Of a stretch of 64,000 nucleotides of DNA, positions 1 to 8,756 are shown piece after piece. The stretch spans positions 1 through 64,000 of the forward strand of contig NZ_CP094461.1 in assembly GCF_022809715.1 (NCBI RefSeq). The letters run 5' to 3'. Positions within the stretch are counted from its first letter, which is position 1. Every line of letters begins with the position of its first letter. This stretch comes from Burkholderia pyrrocinia. GTDB lineage: Bacteria > Pseudomonadota > Gammaproteobacteria > Burkholderiales > Burkholderiaceae. The position numbers and the translations under genes are program-made. Under the pieces are notes generated by a model. The model was not told the origin of the DNA, did not search any database, and worked only from the letters and a program-made list of their open reading frames with translations.

Positions 1-2445
1 ATGCGCAACGGCCATACCGTCGGCAAGGTGGCTGCGTGGCTCGCCGTTGTCGTTGCCCTGACGATTGCCGCGCTGTTCGTCTTCATCGTGATGTTCGACT
101 GGAACCGCGCGCGCCCTTGGGTCGACGACAAGGTATCGGACGCGATCGGACGGCAGTTCGCCATCAACGGCGACCTGCGTGTCGGGTGGCACCGGCCCGT
201 GAGCGAGCACGGCTGGCGCGCCTGGGTGCCGTGGCCGCGATTCAGCGCCGGCAATGTCACGATCGCCAACCCGGACTGGGCGCGCACGAAGCATTTCGCC
301 ACGCTCGACGCGATCAGCTTCGAAGTCGAGGCGCTGCCGCTGCTCGCGCGCCGCATCGTGATTCCGGCCATCGACCTCGTCAATCCGTCCGTCGACCTCG
401 AACGCCTCGCGGACGGGCGCGTCAACTGGGCGTTCCAGCTCAAGAATGCCGATCATCCGGGCAAGTGGACGCTTGACCTGCACGATATCGCGTTCGCCAC
501 CGGCAAGCTCCGCTACTACGACCAACAGAAGCAATTCGACCTGAGCGGTGTGATCGACACGCTCGGCAGGCCGATTGCGTTCGGCGATGCGTTGAAGCAG
601 CAGGCGGCGCTGGCGCGCAGCGAATCGGCGCAGGCCGTCGGCCAGGAGGGCCAAAAGAAACTCGCGGCACAGGTACACCAAGGTGCGGCACGATCCCCGG
701 CGCCCGGGTCGGGTATCGAAGCGGCATCCCGCGCATCGGCAGCGGCGTCGCAAGCGGTGGCCGCGGCGTCGCAAGCGTCGGCCGCGATATCCACTACCGC
801 GATCGCCCCGGCGGCATCGGCTGCGTCGAGCACGTCCGCGACGGCGGCGTCGGGCGCGTCGGCAGGCGCCGCGCCCGCGGCGTCCGCAAGCACGGGCGAT
901 TACACGATCGGGTGGACCGTCGACGGAACCTACAAGAAAGGGCACGTCGCCGGCACTGGCAAGATCGGAAACGTGCTGGGGCTGCAAAGCGTTCAGCGCC
1001 CGTTTCCGGTCCAGGCCAATTTGCGCTTCGGCGATACGAAGCTGGCGCTGGTCGGCACGCTGACCGATCCGGCGCACCTGGCGGCGGTCGACCTGCGACT
1101 GTGGCTCGCGGGCACCAGCATGGCGCACCTGTACGACGTCACCGGCATCACGCTGCCCGAGACCCCGCCCTATGCGACCGACGGACGGCTGATCGGGCAA
1201 TTCCGCGCGTCCGGCAATGTCTTCAAGTACGAGGACTTCACGGGGCGTGTCGGCGGCAGCGATCTCACCGGCACGCTGGTGTACGTTTCGCGCGAACCGA
1301 GGCCGCTCCTGTCGGGCACGCTGGTGTCGAAGGTGCTGCGGTTCGCCGACCTTGCGCCGCTCATCGGCGCCGACACGAATGCCAGCAAGGCGCGCCGCGG
1401 CGCCGCGGTCGCGCAGCCCGCGAACAAGGCACTGCCGGTCGAGGCGTTCCGCACCGAGCGCTGGAAGAAGATCGACGCCGACGTCCGGTTCACCGGGCAG
1501 CGCATCATCAAGTCCCCGAGCTTGCCGATCACCGATCTGAAGACCCACGTCGTCATGCAGGACGGCGTGCTGACGCTCAACCCGCTGAACTTCGGCGTCG
1601 CGGGCGGCACGCTGGCGTCGAACATCCACCTGGACGGCAGCGGCACGCCGCTCAAGGGGCGGTTCACGCTGCAGGCGCGGCACCTGAAGCTGAAGCGGCT
1701 ATTCCCGACGTTCGAGGTCATGCAGACGGCGCTCGGCGAAGTCAACGGCGATGCCGCGCTGTCGGCCACCGGCAACTCGCCGGCGGCGCTCGCCGCCACG
1801 TCCAACGGAGAAGTGAAGACGCTGGTCACGGACGGCACCGTAAGCCTGTTGCTGATGGAAGCGGCCGGGTTGAACGTGGCGAACGTGGTGTACGAGAAGC
1901 TGTTCGGTGATCGCGACGTGAAGATCAACTGCGCGGTGGCCGATTTCGTGGTCACCAATGGCGTGCTCGACTCGCGCGTATTCGCGCTCGACACCGCAGA
2001 TGCGGTGATCGGCATGAACGGGAACGTGAACCTGCGGGACGAGACCATGAACCTGACGATCCATCCGCATACCAAGGGGTTCCGGGTGGTATCGCTGCGC
2101 TCGCCGCTGTACGTCACCGGTACCTTCAAGCAGCCTCACGTGGGCGTGAAGCCGGGCGCGCTCATCGCGCGCGGCGGGGCAGCGGTGGCGCTGGGCCTGC
2201 TGAATCCGCTCGCGAGTTTGCTCGCATTGCTCCAGCCGGGCCGCAATCAGCCGCTGCCGTGCAAGCAGATGCTGACCGACATGGAGCAGCGCCCGACCGC
2301 GCCGCCACCGGGAGTACGTAAGGAGAAAAAGGCGGCACCGGCGTATATGAATGCGGCGCCGCCGGCTTCACAGGCTCACGCGCCGGCGGCTGTCGAACCC
2401 GAGCAAGCGACGCGTGCGGGCCGAACCGCCGCTCCTGGCCGGTAA
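1..2445 (+). CDS. AsmA family protein
   Basis: This 814-residue protein has one N-terminal membrane anchor (about residues 10-32) followed by a long periplasmic part, the layout of AsmA-type proteins that affect outer-membrane assembly or lipid transport. The N-terminal AsmA domain covers roughly residues 1-190 and the C-terminal AsmA repeat-like part roughly 480-730. Between them, residues about 205-300 form an Ala/Ser-rich low-complexity insert, and the last 60 residues are Pro/Ala-rich. The ATG is the first base of the window, so a start further upstream cannot be excluded, but the anchor begins at the right distance from it. No partner gene is visible. Family call is confident; the exact substrate is unknown. 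Confidence 0.85.
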   Translation: MRNGHTVGKVAAWLAVVVALTIAALFVFIVMFDWNRARPWVDDKVSDAIGRQFAINGDLRVGWHRPVSEHGWRAWVPWPRFSAGNVTIANPDWARTKHFATLDAISFEVEALPLLARRIVIPAIDLVNPSVDLERLADGRVNWAFQLKNADHPGKWTLDLHDIAFATGKLRYYDQQKQFDLSGVIDTLGRPIAFGDALKQQAALARSESAQAVGQEGQKKLAAQVHQGAARSPAPGSGIEAASRASAAASQAVAAASQASAAISTTAIAPAASAASSTSATAASGASAGAAPAASASTGDYTIGWTVDGTYKKGHVAGTGKIGNVLGLQSVQRPFPVQANLRFGDTKLALVGTLTDPAHLAAVDLRLWLAGTSMAHLYDVTGITLPETPPYATDGRLIGQFRASGNVFKYEDFTGRVGGSDLTGTLVYVSREPRPLLSGTLVSKVLRFADLAPLIGADTNASKARRGAAVAQPANKALPVEAFRTERWKKIDADVRFTGQRIIKSPSLPITDLKTHVVMQDGVLTLNPLNFGVAGGTLASNIHLDGSGTPLKGRFTLQARHLKLKRLFPTFEVMQTALGEVNGDAALSATGNSPAALAATSNGEVKTLVTDGTVSLLLMEAAGLNVANVVYEKLFGDRDVKINCAVADFVVTNGVLDSRVFALDTADAVIGMNGNVNLRDETMNLTIHPHTKGFRVVSLRSPLYVTGTFKQPHVGVKPGALIARGGAAVALGLLNPLASLLALLQPGRNQPLPCKQMLTDMEQRPTAPPPGVRKEKKAAPAYMNAAPPASQAHAPAAVEPEQATRAGRTAAPGR

Positions 2446-2676
2446 GGCCGCGGTATTCGGGTTCGGACGGAGACGTCGACCTGCTGCGTCGAGCAATGGC
2501 GGCACGGGAGCGTAAGGGCCGGCCGCACTCGAACGCGTCGCGCAGGTCGGCTTCCAGCGCCGAGCACCACCACAACGCTTGCCGGCGCGCCGCCGATCTG
2601 ATTAGCCAGCGACGGCACACTCAGCACAGGCCCACTACCGAATCCTTACATGCCCGCGAGGCTGGCCTGGCTTTGC
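2446..2676. other. intergenic, nothing recognised
   Basis: I see no gene, clear terminator or repeat between the end of the AsmA gene and the convergent vapC. Frames open here lack a ribosome binding site and protein-like composition. Confidence 0.5.
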
Positions 2677-3081
2677 TCAATCATCTAAAAGGGCTGATCG
2701 AAGACCCAGATATCGAACGAATGGATCAAAGTCCCGACCGCTGTACAGCAGCGAAACGCCGTTCTCGATACAGTAAGTCGCGATCAGCGTGTCGATGGTC
2801 TTGCGGACCGTCACGCCTCGCGCCCTCAAGTCGCGATAATTTCGTGCGGCCTGGACGGCGTTATCGGTACCGACCAGCGACACGACATTCAAGCGCGTCG
2901 TCATCAACTGGCGGGCCACATTGAATTCGGATTCAGCCGGGAAACCTTGCAACACCTCTGCCACGATCAGGTCGCCCGACAACAGCGCCTCGTTGCCGAG
3001 CAAACCGTCCAGCTTGTCGGTTTCCGGCGAAACCTTGCCACGAAAATAGTCAATCCAGACGCTCGAATCCACGAGCGTCAT
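2677..3081 (-). CDS. vapC: VapC-like PIN-domain ribonuclease toxin
   Basis: The 134-residue product is a complete PIN domain. It starts with the first acidic residue in MTLVDSSVWIDYFRG (Asp5), has the conserved Glu in VAEVLQGF and the late acidic cluster near DTLIATYC and GRDFDPF. PIN toxins of VapBC systems cut tRNA or rRNA when freed from the antitoxin. The ATG overlaps the stop of the upstream antitoxin gene by 4 bp (ATGA), which implies translational coupling. Length is usual for the family. The RNA target cannot be read from the sequence. Confidence 0.9.
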   Translation of the reverse strand: MTLVDSSVWIDYFRGKVSPETDKLDGLLGNEALLSGDLIVAEVLQGFPAESEFNVARQLMTTRLNVVSLVGTDNAVQAARNYRDLRARGVTVRKTIDTLIATYCIENGVSLLYSGRDFDPFVRYLGLRSALLDD

Positions 3082-3272
3082 CGATCCGTCCTCATCGCGT
3101 CGAGATCGCCTTCCCAGTGGAGTTTTCCGCGGAACTGGCGAATCTGCTCTTGCTGTTTGAGCCTGATGATCGTCTTCAAACCGAGCTCGACGGCTTCCCG
3201 CTTGGTTTTGACACCGGTTGCGGCAAGTGCCTCGGCCATCAGCTTGTCGTCGATTTCAATGTTGGTACGCAT
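3078..3272 (-). CDS. vapB: VapB-like antitoxin
   Basis: This 64-residue protein begins MRTNIEIDDKLMAEALAATG, the ribbon-helix-helix pattern of type II VapB antitoxins (VapB/DUF2191 type), where the N-terminal strand binds DNA. The Trp-containing tail (GKLHWEGDLDAMR) is the part expected to occupy the toxin active site. It is the first gene of the pair and its stop overlaps the vapC start. A palindrome-like element sits 14 bp upstream of its ATG, fitting autoregulation. Confidence 0.9.
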   Translation of the reverse strand: MRTNIEIDDKLMAEALAATGVKTKREAVELGLKTIIRLKQQEQIRQFRGKLHWEGDLDAMRTDR

Positions 3273-3285
3273 GGCATGCCTCGCT

Positions 3286-3315
3286 ATGTGTATAAATCAA
3301 TTCGATTACACACAT
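3286..3315 (-). promoter_or_regulatory. candidate vapBC operator (inverted repeat)
   Basis: Thirty bases just upstream of vapB form an imperfect inverted repeat whose ends are ATGTGT and ACACAT. The two 15-base halves match at 11 positions. It is AT-rich in a GC-rich setting and contains TATACA, a plausible -10 element on the minus strand. Antitoxin-binding operators of RHH type are usually placed like this. Function is inferred. Confidence 0.5.
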
Positions 3316-3564
3316 TGCAGATGGCTGCATCCGGCCCGGGCGCAATCAACCTACCACCCCTCAGGCAGAGCAACCCCACGGATTTCAGCAAATATCTGCG
3401 GCTCCCCCCGAGAGCCCCCTGTCTGCCGGCGCTTGAACGGATTCCGGCGTCCCCCGCAACAACACCCAGACATCACAAATCATTTAACTTTCCGTGAGGA
3501 CTTCGACACCGGCCGCTGCCTACGATAGGCGCATGTTTTCAGGACCTGCTTCCAGGAGCCCATC

Positions 3565-4113
3565 ATGCCCACCCGCAGACATCTGCTGCTGTTCGCCGGC
3601 GCCACCGGCCTCGCCGCGCTCGCGGCGCTGTCGTCCACCGGCCGCCGCGCGCTGGTCGGCCGCGCATTCGCCGCGCCGCCGACCGCCCCGCCGCCGGCAG
3701 CCCCACGGATGGCCGCCCCTTTCGAAATCACGCTCAGCGACGTCGAATGGCATCGCCGGCTCACGCCCGCCCAGTTCGCGATCCTGCGCGAAGCCGGCAC
3801 CGAGCGGCCGTACAGCAGCCCGCTGAACGACGAGCACCGGCCCGGCACGTTCGCATGCGCCGGCTGCGACCTCGCGCTGTTCTCGTCGGCCGCCAAGTTC
3901 GACAGCCATACGGGCTGGCCGAGCTTCTGGAAACCGCTCGACCACGCGGTCGGGACCCACGCCGACGCGTCGTTCGGGATGGTCCGCACCGAAGTGCACT
4001 GCCGCCGCTGCGGCGGCCATCTCGGCCACGTGTTCGACGACGGCCCGCCGCCGACCGGCCTGCGCTACTGCATGAACGGGCTCGCACTCGCCTTCCACCC
4101 GGCCGCCGCCTGA
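3565..4113 (+). CDS. msrB: exported methionine-R-sulfoxide reductase MsrB
   Basis: MsrB reduces the R form of methionine sulfoxide in proteins. The 182-residue product has a twin-arginine-like leader (TRRHLLLFAGATG, about residues 3-38), so it should act outside the cytoplasm. The mature part has both zinc-binding pairs (Cys98/Cys101 and Cys146/Cys149) and the catalytic RYCMN motif with Cys169. The ATG has a GGAG-like site a few bases upstream. It starts an operon: the dipZ-like gene begins 35 bp after its stop and msrA follows. The electron supply is likely the thioredoxin domain of the neighbour. Confidence 0.93.
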   Translation: MPTRRHLLLFAGATGLAALAALSSTGRRALVGRAFAAPPTAPPPAAPRMAAPFEITLSDVEWHRRLTPAQFAILREAGTERPYSSPLNDEHRPGTFACAGCDLALFSSAAKFDSHTGWPSFWKPLDHAVGTHADASFGMVRTEVHCRRCGGHLGHVFDDGPPPTGLRYCMNGLALAFHPAAA

Positions 4114-4148
4114 TCCGGCCCCGCTCCCGACCGACTGGAGAACGCACC

Positions 4149-6023
4149 ATGCTGCTCATCGTCCTTGCCTATCTCGGCGGCGTGCTCACGATCCTGAGCC
4201 CGTGCATCCTGCCCGTGCTGCCGTTCGTGTTCGCGCGCGCCGACCAGCCGTTCGTGCGCACCGGCCTGCCGCTGCTGGCCGGCATGGCGCTCACGTTCGC
4301 CGTCGTCGCGACGCTCGCCGCCGTCGGCGGCGGCTGGGTCGCGCAGGCCAACCAGGCCGGCCGCTGGATCGCCATCGTGCTGCTCGCGGTGTTCGGCCTG
4401 ACGCTGCTGATGCCGCGCTTCGCGGAACACCTGACGCGCCCGCTCGTCGCCGCCGGCAACCGGCTCACCGGGCTCGCGCAGCGCGACGGCCGCCCGGCCG
4501 GCCCCGCGTCGTCGCTGCTGCTCGGCGTCGCGACCGGCCTGCTGTGGGCGCCGTGCGCGGGCCCGATCCTCGGGCTCGTGCTGACCGGCGCCGCGCTGCG
4601 CGGCGCGAACGTCGGCACGACGCTGCTGCTCGTCGCGTATGCGGCCGGCGCGGCGACGTCGCTCGCCGTCGCGCTCGTGATCGGCGGCAAGGTGTTCGCC
4701 GCGATGAAGCGCTCGCTCGGCGCCGGCGAATGGATCCGGCGCGGGATCGGCGCGGCGCTGCTGGCCGGCGTCGGCGCGATCGCGCTCGGCCTCGATACGG
4801 GTGCGCTCGCGCAACTGTCGACCGTCACGACGGGCGGGCTCGAGACGAAGCTCGTCGACCGGCTCGGCGGGCGCTCGAACGGTGCGCCCGCAACGACAGC
4901 CGCCACGGGTAATACGGCAGGCAACGCGTCCGGCAACGCAAGCGGCGGCGCGATGATGGCCGCGACTGCCGATGGCGCGCAGTCCGGCGGCGGTGCGACG
5001 GCCGGCAGCGCGATGATGCGCGCGGCCGACGTGAAGCCATCCGCGCTGCCCGTCGAAGGCACGCTGCCGTCGCTCGACGGCGCCGTGCAGTGGCTGAACT
5101 CGCCGCCGCTGACGGCGGCCGGCCTGCGCGGCAAGGTCGTGCTGGTCGATTTCTGGACCTATTCGTGCATCAACTGCCTGCGCACGCTGCCGTACACCAA
5201 CGCGTGGGCGCGCAAGTACGCGCCGTACGGGCTCGTCGTGATCGGCGTGCACGCGCCGGAGTTCGCGTTCGAGCGCGACATCGGCAACGTGAAGAAAGCC
5301 GTGCACGACCTCGGCATCGACTACCCGGTCGCGATCGACAACGGTTATTCGATCTGGCGCGCGTTCGGCAACGAATACTGGCCCGCGCACTACTTCATCG
5401 ACGCGCAAGGGCGCATCCGCCATCACCACTTCGGCGAAGGCGAATACGCGCAATCGGAACGCGCGATCCAGTCGCTGCTCGCCGAAGCCGGCCATCCGGA
5501 AGCGCTGAACGTGCCGCTCGGGCTGGCCGGTGCGCCCGCGAAGGGCGCGCTCGCGGCAGCGGATACCGCGGACGTCCGCTCGCCCGAAACCTATGTCGGC
5601 TATGCGCGTGCGGAAGATTTCTCGTCGCCGGGCGGCGTCGTGCGCGACGCGGCGCATCGCTACGACGCGCCGGCGCGCCCCGGTCTCAACGACTGGGGCC
5701 TCGCCGGCACCTGGCAGGTCGGCGCCGAGCGCGCGTCGCTCGCCGCGCCGTCCGGCCGGATCGTCTACCGCTTCCATGCGCGCGACCTGCACCTCGTGCT
5801 CGGCCCGGGCGCGAACGGCCAGCCCGTGCGCTTTCGCGTGACGCTCGACGGCGCGGCGCCCGGTGCCGCGCACGGCGCCGACGTCGACGCGCAGGGCTAC
5901 GGCACCGTCACCGGGCAGCGCCTGTACCAGCTCGTCCGGCAGCCCGGCGCGATCGCAGACCGCACGTTCGCGATCGAATTTCTCGATCCCGGCGTCGATG
6001 CGTACGCATTCACATTCGGTTGA
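4149..6023 (+). CDS. DipZ-like protein: CcdA membrane domain fused to a thioredoxin domain
   Basis: This 624-residue fusion starts at MLLIVLAYLGGVLTILSPCI with GGAG 8 bp upstream; the reading frame is open further upstream but overlaps msrB. Residues 1-225 are a CcdA/DsbD-type membrane domain with the electron-carrying Cys19 and Cys136. An Ala/Gly-rich linker (about 245-295) leads to a TlpA-like thioredoxin domain with the active site CINC (Cys340, Cys343). A C-terminal beta-rich domain follows (about 470-624), as in DipZ of mycobacteria. The role should be to carry reducing power from cytoplasmic thioredoxin across the membrane, here to the flanking MsrB and MsrA. The direct electron path is inferred. 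Confidence 0.88.
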   Translation: MLLIVLAYLGGVLTILSPCILPVLPFVFARADQPFVRTGLPLLAGMALTFAVVATLAAVGGGWVAQANQAGRWIAIVLLAVFGLTLLMPRFAEHLTRPLVAAGNRLTGLAQRDGRPAGPASSLLLGVATGLLWAPCAGPILGLVLTGAALRGANVGTTLLLVAYAAGAATSLAVALVIGGKVFAAMKRSLGAGEWIRRGIGAALLAGVGAIALGLDTGALAQLSTVTTGGLETKLVDRLGGRSNGAPATTAATGNTAGNASGNASGGAMMAATADGAQSGGGATAGSAMMRAADVKPSALPVEGTLPSLDGAVQWLNSPPLTAAGLRGKVVLVDFWTYSCINCLRTLPYTNAWARKYAPYGLVVIGVHAPEFAFERDIGNVKKAVHDLGIDYPVAIDNGYSIWRAFGNEYWPAHYFIDAQGRIRHHHFGEGEYAQSERAIQSLLAEAGHPEALNVPLGLAGAPAKGALAAADTADVRSPETYVGYARAEDFSSPGGVVRDAAHRYDAPARPGLNDWGLAGTWQVGAERASLAAPSGRIVYRFHARDLHLVLGPGANGQPVRFRVTLDGAAPGAAHGADVDAQGYGTVTGQRLYQLVRQPGAIADRTFAIEFLDPGVDAYAFTFG

Positions 6024-6109
6024 ACGCGAGCGCCGCACGCGGGCGCCGCACGCGGGCAACGCCGCCACCCGAGCACCGTCTTCCACAACGCATTCCGAAG
6101 GAGCAAACG

Positions 6110-6853
6110 ATGAACCCGACACCCACCCGCGATTCCGCGCCACGACGGCGCGCAACGATGCTGCGCCGCATCGGTGCCATCGCCGTCGCGGCCGCCGCCG
6201 TGTTCGGCTTCCAGCGCATCGTCAATTCCGCCGAGCCGATGCGCACCGTGCCCGCGCCGACGCTCGACGAAACGCCCGGCGCATCGCACGACGAAACGGC
6301 CGTGCTCGCCGGCGGCTGCTTCTGGGGCGTGCAGGGCGTGTTCGAGCACGTGAAGGGCGTGAAGCAGGTCACGGCGGGTTATGCAGGCGGTGCATCCGAA
6401 ACCGCGCACTATGCACTCGTCGGCTCGGGGCTGACCGGGCACGCGGAATCGGTTCGCATCGTCTACGACCCGACGCAGATCACGTACGGCCGGCTGCTGC
6501 AGGTGTTCTTCTCGGTCGCGCACGACCCGACCGAACTCAACCGGCAGGGCCCCGACGAAGGGCCGCAGTACCGGTCCGCGATCTTCCCGACCAACGCGCA
6601 GCAACGCGCGGTCGCGACCGCGTATATCGCGCAGCTCGGCAGCGCGCACGTGTTTCCGGCGCCCGTCGTCACGCGCGTCGAGGCATACAAGGGGTTTTAT
6701 CCGGCCGAGGCCTATCACCAGAACTACCTCGAACTGCATCCCGACGCGCCGTATATCGCGTTCAACGACCTGCCAAAGGTCGCCGGGCTGAAGCAGCGCT
6801 TCCCGGCGCTGTACCGCACGGACGCGGTGCTGTGGCGCGATGCGGGCTCGTGA
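6110..6853 (+). CDS. msrA: exported methionine-S-sulfoxide reductase MsrA
   Basis: MsrA reduces the S form of methionine sulfoxide. The chosen ATG has GAAGGAG 6 bp upstream and gives 247 residues. After an N-terminal hydrophobic segment (about residues 18-40, signal or anchor) comes the catalytic motif GGCFWG (Cys70). The rest matches the family, including the GLTGHAESVRIVYDP and YHQNYLELHP stretches. Third gene of the msrB-dipZ-msrA operon, 86 bp after the fusion gene. Together the three cover both sulfoxide forms in the periplasm. Confidence 0.92.
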   Translation: MNPTPTRDSAPRRRATMLRRIGAIAVAAAAVFGFQRIVNSAEPMRTVPAPTLDETPGASHDETAVLAGGCFWGVQGVFEHVKGVKQVTAGYAGGASETAHYALVGSGLTGHAESVRIVYDPTQITYGRLLQVFFSVAHDPTELNRQGPDEGPQYRSAIFPTNAQQRAVATAYIAQLGSAHVFPAPVVTRVEAYKGFYPAEAYHQNYLELHPDAPYIAFNDLPKVAGLKQRFPALYRTDAVLWRDAGS

Positions 6854-7074
6854 CCGGCAGCCGGCTGCGCGGCAGGGTTGCCGCCCGCCGCGCAGCCGGG
6901 GCGGGCGCGCACCGCCTGCGGCCCGGTTTGCGCCGCATCAACGAAACCCCGGCCGTCATGCCGGGGCAAACCCGCATCGTGTCCGCCACATCGGGCAACT
7001 TCGCGTAGACTTCTCAAGATCCCCGCCGTTTCTTGCGGCGCCCGGACTTTCTGCCCAGCCAGGAGACGTCACGC

Positions 7075-8187
7075 ATGCTCGCAGTGCCTTTGCCTGACAG
7101 CAGCACCCTCGAAGAATCGTCCGGCGCGCTCGTGCGCGATCTGCGCCGCGTGCCCATTCACCCCGATCACTGGTATCCGCTCGCGTGGTCGCGCGAGCTC
7201 AAGCGCGGCAAGACGCTCGGCGTGCGCTTCGCCGGCGATCCGATCGTGCTCGTGCGCACCGAATCGGGCGCCGTGTACGCGCTCGAAGATCGTTGCGCGC
7301 ACCGCCAGGTGCCGCTGCATGCGGGCGTCGTGAGCGGCGAAACGCTGCGCTGCTGCTATCACGGCTGGACCTACGCGTGCGACAGCGGCCGCTGCGTCGA
7401 CGTGCCCTACCTCGGCCGCGAGCGTTTGCCGAACGGCGTACGCGCGTATCCGTGCCGCGAAGCGCACGGGCTGATCTTCGTGTTTCCCGGCGACGCGACG
7501 CTCGCCGACACGCGGCCGTTCCCCGCGCTCGAATCGGCGGACAACCCCGCGTACAAGACCCGCCGCTTCGGTCGCGAGGTCAAGTGCCACTACTCGTTCA
7601 TGCACGAGAACCTGATGGACATGAACCATCAGTTCCTGCATCGCAAGCAGATGGGGCAGATGCGCGCGCGCTCGGTGGGCCGTCGCCGCGGCGACGACTG
7701 GGTCGAGGTCGACTACACGTTCGCGCGGATGGAAGGCAAGCAGCCGGTCGGCGAGGCGCTCGTGTTCGGCGCGAGCAAGAAGCCGGCCGACCAGTCCGAC
7801 AAGAGCGTGATGACGGTGCGCACCGGCTACCCGTACCAGACGCTGCGGATCCGTTCGAGCGAAGGCACGCTCGTGATGGACCTGTGGATCGTCTACGTGC
7901 CGCTCGACGCCGAGCAACGCACCAACCGCACGTTCGGACTGCTGTCGATCCACAAGCCCGGCATCCCGTTCGCGCTCGATCTCGCGTGGCCGTTGCTCGT
8001 CTGGTTCACCGAGCGCATCTTCCGCGAGGATCGCTGGATCGTCGAGCGCGAGCAGGAAGCGCACGATCGCCAGGGCGCCGACTGGAACCACGAGGTGTTT
8101 CCGGTCATCAACGAACTGCGCGACCTGCTGCGCCAATGCGGCGGCCGCACCGTGATCCCGATCCGCGAAGCACGCGACGGCGCGTGA
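7075..8187 (+). CDS. Rieske non-heme iron oxygenase, large subunit
   Basis: The 370-residue protein starts at an ATG with AGGAGA 8 bp upstream. It has an N-terminal Rieske domain with the 2Fe-2S ligands Cys74, His76, Cys93 and His96, and a catalytic domain with the mononuclear iron motif Asn179, Asp182, His185, His189 (HENLMDMNHQFLH). The family includes vanillate O-demethylase-like and other aromatic ring oxygenases. No reductase gene is adjacent, so the substrate and electron donor are unknown. It stands alone, 221 bp after msrA. Confidence 0.85.
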   Translation: MLAVPLPDSSTLEESSGALVRDLRRVPIHPDHWYPLAWSRELKRGKTLGVRFAGDPIVLVRTESGAVYALEDRCAHRQVPLHAGVVSGETLRCCYHGWTYACDSGRCVDVPYLGRERLPNGVRAYPCREAHGLIFVFPGDATLADTRPFPALESADNPAYKTRRFGREVKCHYSFMHENLMDMNHQFLHRKQMGQMRARSVGRRRGDDWVEVDYTFARMEGKQPVGEALVFGASKKPADQSDKSVMTVRTGYPYQTLRIRSSEGTLVMDLWIVYVPLDAEQRTNRTFGLLSIHKPGIPFALDLAWPLLVWFTERIFREDRWIVEREQEAHDRQGADWNHEVFPVINELRDLLRQCGGRTVIPIREARDGA

Positions 8188-8236
8188 TACGCGCGGCGCG
8201 CCGCACGACCGCGCAGGCTCGCCGCGGCGCGCTCCG

Positions 8237-8626
8237 CTACAACCGGAACGCGCCCGGCAGCAACGCGTGTGCCGTCGTGACCTCGACATCGCCTTTCAGG
8301 TTGCCCAGGATCACTTCGATGTCGGGCATGCCGATCTCGATGATCACCTGACGGCACGCGCCGCATGGCGCGATCGGGCCGTCCGTGTCGCCGACGACCG
8401 CGAGCCGCGCGAAGTCCCCCGGACGATAGCCGGCGGCGATGGCCGAAAACATCGCCGTGCGCTCCGCGCAATTGCACAGTCCGTAGGACGCGTTCTCGAC
8501 GTTGCAGCCGCGAAAGATCGTCCCGTCGCGCGCCTGCAGCGCCGCGCCGACCTTGAAGCGCGAATACGGCGCATACGCGCGTTCGCGCGCCGCCTTTGCC
8601 TGTTCGAGCAATTCGTCTCGTTCCAT
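8237..8626 (-). CDS. cdd: cytidine deaminase
   Basis: Converts cytidine or deoxycytidine to the uridine forms in pyrimidine salvage. The 129-residue product has the zinc and catalytic signature CNVENASYGLCNCAERTA (Glu of CAE) and the second motif PCGACRQ, which is the short homotetrameric CDA type. The start chosen is MERDELLEQA; the frame is open upstream but only as a shadow of other sequence. It lies 130 bp downstream of deoA on the same strand and belongs with the nupC-deoA genes functionally. Confidence 0.93.
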   Translation of the reverse strand: MERDELLEQAKAARERAYAPYSRFKVGAALQARDGTIFRGCNVENASYGLCNCAERTAMFSAIAAGYRPGDFARLAVVGDTDGPIAPCGACRQVIIEIGMPDIEVILGNLKGDVEVTTAHALLPGAFRL

Positions 8627-8756
8627 CTCGATGATGCCTCCGGTGGTGTGCCGGGATGCATCGACGCAGCCGCATCCCGGCGCGCACGATACATCCCGTG
8701 ATGTGAAGCGGCCGCCGACGCCCGCACGCACCCGCCGTGCCGGCACCGGCGGCCGG

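Noticed and set aside
4065..6155. A 696-codon minus-strand frame opposite the dipZ-like gene
   Set aside because: Composition is Arg/Ala-rich without motifs, and the plus strand encodes a clear CcdA-thioredoxin protein.
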